NCBI GenBank assembly: GCA_004282995.1
Contig: SHLU01000143.1
Coordinates: forward strand, 1 to 6,308
Direction: 5' to 3'
DNA: 6,308 nucleotides
Source: Sphingomonadaceae bacterium
GTDB taxonomy: Bacteria > Pseudomonadota > Alphaproteobacteria > Sphingomonadales > Sphingomonadaceae
Shown: positions 1 through 4,630 of the stretch, one piece after another
How the letters are laid out: every line of letters starts with the position of its first letter
How positions within the stretch are numbered: the stretch's first letter is position 1
The notes under the pieces: generated by a model
Databases searched by the model: none
What the model was told of the DNA's origin: nothing
What the model saw: the letters and a program-made list of their open reading frames with translations, nothing else
Translations under genes and position numbers: made by a program

Positions 1-77
1 TGGCGCGCCAGGAAGGATTCGAACCTCCGACCGCCTGATTCGTAGTCAGGTACTCTATCCAGCTGAGCTACTGGCGC
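1..77 (-). tRNA. tRNA-Arg (anticodon ACG)
   Basis: The minus strand folds into a complete 77-nt cloverleaf. The acceptor stem GCGCCAG/CTGGCGC is 7 perfect pairs, with discriminator G and an encoded CCA at positions 3-1. The D arm begins GCTCAGCTGGATA. The anticodon stem CCTGA/TCAGG encloses loop CTACGAA, giving anticodon ACG (positions 43-41). The T arm is GGAGG-TTCGAAT-CCTTC. By established knowledge, A34 of this tRNA is deaminated to inosine by TadA so that it reads CGU, CGC and CGA arginine codons. The 3' end coincides with the window edge, so its terminator and any element inserted there cannot be seen. Confidence 0.97.
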
Positions 78-91
78 GCATCGGAGGGCGG

Positions 92-120
92 CACATAGGG
101 GGGCACCTGCAGCTTGGCAA
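92..120 (-). promoter_or_regulatory. Candidate sigma-70-type promoter of the tRNA-Arg gene
   Basis: On the minus strand, TTGCCA (120-115, one mismatch to TTGACA) is followed after exactly 17 bases by TATGTG (97-92). The tRNA begins 14 bases after this -10 box. The stretch just after the -10 is CCGCCC; GC-rich discriminators of this kind are known in stringently controlled stable-RNA promoters. The promoter lies in the 54-base gap between the mutT stop codon and the tRNA, so the tRNA need not depend on readthrough from mutT. The boxes are seen directly; promoter function is inferred. Confidence 0.5.
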
Positions 121-131
121 TCCCCTTCGGG

Positions 132-545
132 CTATTTTTCGAACAGTTGCCGCGCGAGTTCGTCGTCAAGCGGAGGCTTGTCGAGGCGTTCGATCTGTAG
201 CGGGGTAAACCATTCGAGCTCGCCACCCTCTGCTGCATGCAGCTGCCCTTCCCATCTCTCGACAGTGTAAAGCAGGATGACAATCGGGTGCTGCCCCCCT
301 GCGGCTCCCGACGACGCGAAACCGGCCTCGGCAAGCGCCTCCGCATCGACAAAAATCCCGATTTCCTCGTCGAGCTCGCGCACCAGCGCATCCTTCGGCA
401 GTTCGCCCGGTTCAACCTTGCCGCCGGGAAATTCCCATAGCCCCGCGTGATGTTTGCCAAGGGGGCGCCGGTGCATCAACCACCGGCCATGCCCGTCCGC
501 TAGTGCACCGGCGACGACCAATATGGGTGTAAAGTTTTTTTCCAT
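132..545 (-). CDS. mutT: MutT-like Nudix hydrolase (8-oxo-dGTP diphosphatase type)
   Basis: This 137-residue protein carries a complete Nudix box, G42-x5-E48-x7-R56-E57-L58-x-E60-E61-x-G63-I64, which binds Mg2+ and places the catalytic glutamates. The preceding GLWEFPGGKVEPGE is typical of the MutT branch, whose members hydrolyse oxidised nucleoside triphosphates such as 8-oxo-dGTP to the monophosphate and so prevent A:T to C:G transversions. The length suits single-domain MutT enzymes (about 130 residues). The frame is open further upstream to an ATG at 626, but those 27 extra residues (CQLTTLWSVTIKKG...) do not resemble the family and cross the divergent promoter region. I therefore start at the ATG at 545-543, where MEKNFTPILVVAGAL begins the first strand. 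The ribosome-binding site is weak (GCGGGA). Substrate specificity within Nudix enzymes cannot be fixed from motif alone. Confidence 0.87.
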   Translation of the reverse strand: MEKNFTPILVVAGALADGHGRWLMHRRPLGKHHAGLWEFPGGKVEPGELPKDALVRELDEEIGIFVDAEALAEAGFASSGAAGGQHPIVILLYTVERWEGQLHAAEGGELEWFTPLQIERLDKPPLDDELARQLFEK

Positions 546-570
546 TCCATTCCCGCAGGACAACCCTTTC

Positions 571-599
571 TTAATCGTAACCGACCACAATGTAGTCAA
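571..599 (-). promoter_or_regulatory. Candidate mutT promoter in the divergent mutT/flp gap
   Basis: On the minus strand, TTGACT (599-594, five of six to TTGACA) is followed after 17 bases by GATTAA (576-571), a poor -10 match. The mutT ATG lies about 25 bases further on. The fit is good for the -35 only. Any rightward promoter for the first pilin gene must share this 80-base gap; I see no convincing pair of boxes for it. Confidence 0.28.
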
Positions 600-625
600 T
601 TGGCAAAAATTGGGCGGAAAATGCA

Positions 626-814
626 ATGCGTAACCTGATCAAACGACTGCGCGACGACGTGTCGGGTGCGACGGCCGTGGAGTACGGCCTGATTCTTGCC
701 ATGGTATTTCTCGGCATGGTCGCCGCCGTCCAAGGCGTCGGGAATGAAACTATCGGCCTGTGGAACACCATTTCCTCAGCCAGCGAAGCGGCCATGAACC
801 GCGGCAGCGTTTGA
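626..814 (+). CDS. Flp/Fap-type (type IVb) prepilin, first of two
   Basis: This is a 62-residue prepilin. A short basic leader (residues 1-14, MRNLIKRLRDDVSG) precedes the cleavage site G14|A15, followed by ATAVEYGLILAM with the conserved Glu at +5 and Tyr at +6 and then one hydrophobic helix (about residues 15-40). This is the diagnostic layout of Flp pilins, which are cut by a TadV/CpaA-type peptidase and assembled by the Tad secretion machine into adhesive bundled pili. The mature chain would be 48 residues. The ATG at 626 has GCGGA seven bases upstream; another ATG at 621 is out of frame and stops after five codons. It shares QG(V/L)GN after the helix with the downstream pilin but has a longer tail with an extra Trp and ends in MNRGSV, so it may be a minor or specialised subunit. 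No Tad assembly genes are visible. Confidence 0.88.
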   Translation: MRNLIKRLRDDVSGATAVEYGLILAMVFLGMVAAVQGVGNETIGLWNTISSASEAAMNRGSV

Positions 815-827
815 TCGCGACCGTAAA

Positions 828-854
828 AAATTCCGGCAGTCAAGTTAGGAATTT
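828..854. repeat. Inverted repeat AAATTCC-N13-GGAATTT between the pilin genes
   Basis: The arms AAATTCC (828-834) and GGAATTT (848-854) are perfect inverted copies separated by 13 bases, with centres 20 bases apart, about two helical turns. The right arm runs into the candidate -35 box TTGTCA of the second pilin gene. No T-run follows, so it is not an intrinsic terminator. It could be a dimeric regulator's operator or a transcript hairpin; either role is inferred. Confidence 0.4.
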
Positions 855-882
855 GTCAACTCGTGCACCTTAAACCCAAAAT
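853..882 (+). promoter_or_regulatory. Candidate promoter of the second pilin gene
   Basis: TTGTCA (853-858, five of six to TTGACA) is followed after 18 bases by CAAAAT (877-882, four of six to TATAAT). The start codon lies 60 bases downstream. The 128-base gap between two pilin genes, much longer than expected for simple cotranscription, makes a separate promoter plausible. The box match is moderate and alphaproteobacterial promoters often diverge from consensus. Confidence 0.3.
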
Positions 883-930
883 CACTCGGTCCGGGATCGT
901 CTGGAAAGAGTCGGGTAACGAAGACCAACC

Positions 931-935
931 AGGAG
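931..935 (+). promoter_or_regulatory. Strong Shine-Dalgarno site of the second pilin
   Basis: AGGAG lies seven bases before the ATG at 943. It is the clearest ribosome-binding site in the window and fixes the start of the 54-codon pilin. It is clearly stronger than the GCGGA ahead of the first pilin. Confidence 0.75.
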
Positions 936-942
936 ACTAGAA

Positions 943-1107
943 ATGAAATTCCTCAAGAACCTCATGAACGACGAGCAGGGCGCAACCGCAATCGAGTATG
1001 GCCTCATCGCCGCTCTGATCGCTGTCGCTGCCATCACCGCCATGCAGGGCCTCGGCAACCAGCTGACCAACACCTTCACCGACGTCTCGAGCACGATGGC
1101 TGTCTAA
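943..1107 (+). CDS. Flp/Fap-type (type IVb) prepilin, second of two; likely major subunit
   Basis: This short gene encodes 54 residues, ending in TAA at 1105-1107. The leader MKFLKNLMNDEQG (residues 1-13) is cut after Gly13, ahead of ATAIEYGLIAALIAVA, which has Glu at +5 and Tyr at +6. One hydrophobic helix spans roughly residues 14-34, followed by MQGLGNQLTNTFTDVSS and the end. The mature pilin would be 41 residues. This is the classic Flp family form, exported and polymerised by the Tad system for surface attachment. The AGGAG ribosome-binding site, the mostly C-ending codons (CTC, ATC, AAC, GGC, ACC) and a strong terminator 28 bases after the stop suggest high expression, hence the inference that it is the major subunit. 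It resembles the upstream pilin in the leader/helix junction and the QG-(V/L)-GN segment, consistent with an old tandem duplication. Confidence 0.93.
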   Translation: MKFLKNLMNDEQGATAIEYGLIAALIAVAAITAMQGLGNQLTNTFTDVSSTMAV

Positions 1108-1130
1108 GCCTCGGGCACAGACCTGAAGTG

Positions 1131-1163
1131 AAAACGGCGGGGAGCAATCCCCGCCGTTTTTTT
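1131..1163 (+). terminator. Rho-independent terminator after the pilin genes, possibly bidirectional
   Basis: A perfect 9-bp stem (CGGCGGGGA at 1135-1143 with TCCCCGCCG at 1148-1156) closes a GCAA tetraloop of the stable GNRA class and is followed by seven T residues (1157-1163). The AAAA at 1131-1134 can extend the stem by pairing with the T-run. Read leftward, the same hairpin is followed by TTTT, so it may also terminate the converging metalloprotease transcript, though less efficiently. Confidence 0.92.
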
Positions 1164-1208
1164 ATGTGCGATCCGCAACCAACAGCGGATCAGGGACGAT
1201 CGCCCAAG

Positions 1209-2684
1209 TCAGCGCGCGCGCACTACGATCTTGACCTTCTGGCCAGCTTGGAGGGTGTCGGTTGAACCGAGCCCGTTAAGGACCCGGAACCGAGCTTCCT
1301 GCGCATTGTCGTAGGCCATCCGGCGGGCCAGAGATGCCACCGTATCGCCGCGCTGAACCGTCACCACATCGAGACGGCGCGGAATGACCGAAGATGCTTC
1401 CGCCGAAGTAATAGGCCGCATCGACTGGTACATCGAATTGAAGACATTGGCGCTGCCGGCCTGCGTCACTGCCTGGAAGTGGTAGGCGCGGTCTTTCGCA
1501 AACTCGTAGGCAAAGACCGTCACATCGACCTGGCTTGAACCGTTGTTGAGGCGCGCAGTGCCATAAGCCGCCGGCAAGCCGTTTACCGTCGTGCGGCGGA
1601 TCGAGGACGGTTGCAGCTGCTGCTGCTCACCACCGATCCTCTGGAATGCCTGACGGACATAATTCTCCAGATTGCCAGAGTATGGCGCGAGCGTCAGCTG
1701 TGCCTGGCCGGACTGACCATTGACGCTCACTGCGCGGGTTCCGTTGGTCATATAGAAGCCGTTAGGAGCAGTGAACTTGAACCCCAGGTCGGGGTGAATG
1801 AAGTTCTGCCCTTCGACGACCCCCTGTTCGGGATCATCGCCATACAGGATGCCGTCGATGCGCGACAGGAATGTGTCGCGATTGACGACCGACCCCTGCA
1901 CCCCTTGCGCCTTTTGCGCGGCGGTTGTGACACGGCTGGCGGGATCAGGGTGGGTGGATGCCCACTCGGGAATGGTGGCGTTGCGACCCTGGATTTGCGC
2001 ATCTAGGCTGTTCTGCAAGGCGAGGCTGCGCAGCACTGTGCTCATGGCCATCGGATCGTAGCCTGCGCGGCTGAGATATTCGATGCCGAGCACGTCGGCC
2101 TCAAGCTCCTGGCTGCGCGAGAACTTGAGCGTGAGCAGCTGCGACCCTTGCTGAAATGCATTCGAGAGCGTGTTGCCAAGGCCCGAGTCGCCCAACAGGA
2201 CATTGGAGGCGATCGCGCCAAGTACACCAAGAATCGAATTGCGCTGCGAAGTCTGCTGACGGCGTTGGGCGTGGCGGGCCGCGACATGGCCGACTTCGTG
2301 TCCCAGGACCGCGGCGAGTTCAGCCTCATTGTTCATCAACGCCACCAGCTGGCGGGTCGAATAGATATAACCGCCGGGAATCGCGAATGCGTTATGCACG
2401 GGGCTGTTGACCAGGCTTACCGTGAAGGAATCGCGCGCACCACTGAGGCCGGACTGGACGGCAATATTCTTGCCAACCTGTTCGACATAGGCGGCATAAG
2501 GTCCGGTCATCGCTCCGCCGAATTCGGCGAGAAGCTTCGGATGCGCTTCCGCACCCATCTTGGCCTCATCCTGCGCGATCGGTGCCGAGGCGCTGGGAAT
2601 ATCGCCGCCGGCACCCATGCAGCCCGACAGTCCGAGGGCGAGCGCAGCACCGCACATCAGTTTGATTTTGGATAGCTTTTTCAT
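1209..2684 (-). CDS. M48 family zinc metalloprotease lipoprotein with C-terminal LysM domain
   Basis: This 491-residue protein starts with a lipoprotein signal peptide: basic start, hydrophobic core, lipobox LSGC with Cys22. Met rather than Asp at +2 favours outer-membrane sorting by the E. coli rule. The peptidase domain spans about residues 35-260. Its zinc motif H129-E-V-G-H133 lies in LGHEVGHVAARH, and the third ligand is Glu193 in ELEAD, typical of the M48 peptidases that include BepA and LoiP. A STHPDPASRV segment (about 243-252) closes the domain. Residues about 294-425 form an unassigned beta-rich region (DLGFKFTAPNGFYM...). Residues 438-488 form a LysM peptidoglycan-binding module (VQRGDTVASLARRM ... 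LQAGQKVKIV). The likely role is periplasmic quality control of envelope or outer-membrane proteins, held near the cell wall; substrates are unknown. GAGGGA lies about nine bases before the ATG. It stands 96 bases downstream of accA and probably has its own promoter. Confidence 0.92.
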   Translation of the reverse strand: MKKLSKIKLMCGAALALGLSGCMGAGGDIPSASAPIAQDEAKMGAEAHPKLLAEFGGAMTGPYAAYVEQVGKNIAVQSGLSGARDSFTVSLVNSPVHNAFAIPGGYIYSTRQLVALMNNEAELAAVLGHEVGHVAARHAQRRQQTSQRNSILGVLGAIASNVLLGDSGLGNTLSNAFQQGSQLLTLKFSRSQELEADVLGIEYLSRAGYDPMAMSTVLRSLALQNSLDAQIQGRNATIPEWASTHPDPASRVTTAAQKAQGVQGSVVNRDTFLSRIDGILYGDDPEQGVVEGQNFIHPDLGFKFTAPNGFYMTNGTRAVSVNGQSGQAQLTLAPYSGNLENYVRQAFQRIGGEQQQLQPSSIRRTTVNGLPAAYGTARLNNGSSQVDVTVFAYEFAKDRAYHFQAVTQAGSANVFNSMYQSMRPITSAEASSVIPRRLDVVTVQRGDTVASLARRMAYDNAQEARFRVLNGLGSTDTLQAGQKVKIVVRAR

Positions 2685-2715
2685 AATTCGCGGTTCCCTC
2701 GCTCCGATGGGTGGA

Positions 2716-2730
2716 GAATGTATTACATTC
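2716..2730. promoter_or_regulatory. Perfect 15-bp palindrome upstream of the metalloprotease gene
   Basis: GAATGTA-T-TACATTC is a perfect 7-bp dyad around a single central base, 32-46 bases upstream of the metalloprotease ATG in the 96-base gap after accA. It is the only AT-rich stretch of that gap and lies where a promoter would be expected; TACATT within it could serve as a -10, but no good -35 accompanies it. It has the shape of an operator for a homodimeric regulator. I do not recognise the regulator. Confidence 0.4.
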
Positions 2731-2780
2731 GTCCAACCAAGGATGAGAACGCAGGTTCCCGAACGAAGGCTACCTGTTCG

Positions 2781-3725
2781 TCAGCCGCCGATCTGCAGGA
2801 ACCGCTCCTCACGCATCCGGCGCAGGGTTTCGCCCGATAAATCCACCAGTGCGTCCAGCTCTTCATTGATTGTATCGGCCAGCGTAGCCGCAGCAGCAGC
2901 CGGATCGCGATGGGCCCCGCCCAGTGGTTCGGGAATAATCCTGTCGATAACGCCCAATTTTTCAAGATGTTGCGCGGTGACCTTCATTGCCTCGGCAGCT
3001 TCTGGCGCCTTTTCGGCTGTACGCCAGAGAATCGATGCGCAGCCCTCCGGGGAGATCACCGAGTAGACTGCATGTTCGAGCATCAGGACCCGCTCGGCAC
3101 TCGCCAGAGCTACCGCGCCGCCAGATCCACCTTCTCCCACGATCGTTGCAACCATCGGTACCGGCAGGGCGAGGCAGGCTTCGGTAGATCGGGCGATTGC
3201 TTCGGCCTGGCCGCGCTCTTCGGCCTCAACCCCGGGAAATGCGCCCGATGTATCGACCAACGTGACTACCGGCAGCCCGAACCGGCCGGCTAGTTCCATC
3301 AGGCGGATCGCCTTGCGATACCCCTCAGGCTTGCCCATGCCGAAATTGTGCCGCAACCGGCTTTCGGTATCGTTGCCCTTTTCGTGCCCGATCAGCACCA
3401 CCTTGCGGCCACGCAACGTTGCGAATCCGCCCATGATGGCTTCGTCTTCGCCATAATGGCGGTCTCCGCCGAGTGGAACGAAGTCATCGAAGGCGTGCGC
3501 TACGAAGTCGCGGAAATGCGGCCGCTGCGGATGCCGCGCGACCTGCGTTTTCTGCCATGGCGTAAGAGCGCCATAGGCGCTTGCCAACAATGCCTCGCTC
3601 TTTTTTTCGAGCCGCTGGAGTTCGTTCGAAATATCGACCTCGTCACCTTCAGCGGCGGCACGCAATTCGGCGATCCGACCTTCGAGCTGGGCGACGGGTT
3701 TCTCGAAATCAAGATAGGAATTCAT
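2781..3725 (-). CDS. accA: Acetyl-CoA carboxylase carboxyltransferase subunit alpha
   Basis: The product is 314 residues, the usual length for bacterial AccA. It pairs with AccD as an alpha2-beta2 carboxyltransferase that moves the carboxyl group from biotinylated AccB to acetyl-CoA, giving malonyl-CoA for fatty-acid synthesis in the cytoplasm. The N-terminal MNSYLDFEKPVAQLEGRIAELR helix (about 1-45) is characteristic, followed by the crotonase-fold core: GRKVVLIGHEKG (107-118), PVVTLVDTSGAFPG (142-155), the oxyanion-forming GEGGSGGA (177-184) and SPEGCASILW (205-214). The ATG lies nine bases after the xerD stop, with only a weak ribosome-binding site (GGGGCGAC at the end of xerD), so translation is probably coupled to xerD. 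No residue of the core motifs looks altered. Confidence 0.97.
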   Translation of the reverse strand: MNSYLDFEKPVAQLEGRIAELRAAAEGDEVDISNELQRLEKKSEALLASAYGALTPWQKTQVARHPQRPHFRDFVAHAFDDFVPLGGDRHYGEDEAIMGGFATLRGRKVVLIGHEKGNDTESRLRHNFGMGKPEGYRKAIRLMELAGRFGLPVVTLVDTSGAFPGVEAEERGQAEAIARSTEACLALPVPMVATIVGEGGSGGAVALASAERVLMLEHAVYSVISPEGCASILWRTAEKAPEAAEAMKVTAQHLEKLGVIDRIIPEPLGGAHRDPAAAAATLADTINEELDALVDLSGETLRRMREERFLQIGG

Positions 3726-3734
3726 GGCTCTGCG

Positions 3735-4622
3735 CTAGTCGCCCCGGCCCTTTTCCGCAAGCGGATGTCGTTCATTGACCAAGGTTATAAGCCGCGCAGC
3801 ATCGACATGAGTATAAATCTGGGTGGTGGCGATGTCTGCGTGGCCAAGCAAGGTCTGCAGCACCCGCAAATCGGCCCCGCCTTCGAGCAGATGTGTTGCA
3901 AAGGCGTGCCTTAGCACATGCGGGCTGATCCGATCAGGATCGATCTCGGCACGCGCAGCCAGTTCCTTCAGCAATTGGAACAGGCGCACGCGGCTCAAAT
4001 GGCTCGCGCGCGATGGAAACAAATAGGTTGATCCTGCGTCCCGCGCCGCGAGCCACCGGGTGATCGCGGCCCGCGCGCGGCGGCTGACGGGCACCATTCG
4101 CGCCTGCCCGCCCTTTCCCGTGACAGTCAGAAACGGCGCATCGCGCGGAACCGCAGCCATCGGTAGCGATACCAGTTCGGTCGCGCGCAGACCCGATCCA
4201 TAGAGGAGTTCGAGCAGTGCCAGTGTTCGAAGGTTTGCCGCGTTTTCGCTCTGCGCCTCCAGTTCGGCCTGTTCGAATAACTTCTCGATATCTGCGTGGC
4301 TCAGCAGTTTCGGCAGTGGTCGCTTTGTAACCGGGCGCGGCAGGGCCGACGATGGGTCATCTTCGCGCTGTCCCTCATCGACCAGGAATCCGTAAAACTG
4401 ACGCAGCGCCGATGCCTTACGGGCGACGCTCGCGGGGGCAAGGTCGGCCCAGACCCCACCCAGTTGAGACAGTTTGGCACGAGGAGCAGTGGCAAGGTCG
4501 CCGATCGCTTCCTCTGCCGATTCGAGATCGCGTCGATAGGCCGCCAGCGTGTTGGCAGCCGCGCCGCGTTCGGCGGCGAGCATCGCCAGGAATTCCGCGA
4601 TTGCAGGCGAAGGCGCGCCCAC
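3735..4622 (-). CDS. xerD: Site-specific tyrosine recombinase XerD
   Basis: The product is 295 residues. An N-terminal SAM-like core-binding domain (about 1-90, with ANTLAAYRRDLE) precedes the catalytic domain with the full set of active residues: R146 (GSGLRATEL), K170 (VTGKGG), H235 and R238 (HVLRHAFATHLL), H261 (LLGHADIATTQ) and nucleophile Y270 (QIYTHV). GADLRVLQTLLGHADIATTQIYTHV is close to XerD rather than XerC. XerD works with XerC at dif under FtsK control to resolve chromosome dimers. The frame is open 69 codons further upstream, but those Arg-rich residues are an out-of-frame reading of the preceding gene. I start at GTG 4622-4620, eight bases after that gene's stop; this places nine residues before EFLAML, matching family N-termini. 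GGAAGG sits only one base before the GTG, suggesting coupled translation. Confidence 0.93.
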   Translation of the reverse strand: MGAPSPAIAEFLAMLAAERGAAANTLAAYRRDLESAEEAIGDLATAPRAKLSQLGGVWADLAPASVARKASALRQFYGFLVDEGQREDDPSSALPRPVTKRPLPKLLSHADIEKLFEQAELEAQSENAANLRTLALLELLYGSGLRATELVSLPMAAVPRDAPFLTVTGKGGQARMVPVSRRARAAITRWLAARDAGSTYLFPSRASHLSRVRLFQLLKELAARAEIDPDRISPHVLRHAFATHLLEGGADLRVLQTLLGHADIATTQIYTHVDAARLITLVNERHPLAEKGRGD

Positions 4623-4630
4623 GCCTTCCG

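Noticed and set aside
1..10. Perfect palindrome TGGCGCGCCA
   Set aside because: It is fully explained by the encoded CCA, the discriminator base and the acceptor stem of the tRNA.
119..138. Possible small terminator ATCCCCTTCGGGCTATTTTT between tRNA and mutT
   Set aside because: The stem can form only two or three pairs and the T-run faces away from the mutT/tRNA transcripts.
546..626. 27-residue N-terminal extension of the Nudix hydrolase to the ATG at 626
   Set aside because: It would cover the whole divergent promoter region and overlap the first base of the pilin start; the extra residues are unlike Nudix N-termini.
821..836. Terminator directly after the first pilin (CCGTAAAAAATTCCGG)
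   Set aside because: The inner bases do not pair well and no T-run follows; the larger dyad at 828-854 explains the symmetry better.
3348..3914. 188-codon plus-strand open frame
   Set aside because: It runs antisense across accA and the end of xerD, both confidently identified, and its product has no family features.
3735..4622. XerD as the integrase of a mobile element using the tRNA-Arg as attachment site
   Set aside because: The sequence fits housekeeping XerD in an operon with accA; it is several kilobases from the tRNA, and no repeat of the tRNA end occurs in the window.
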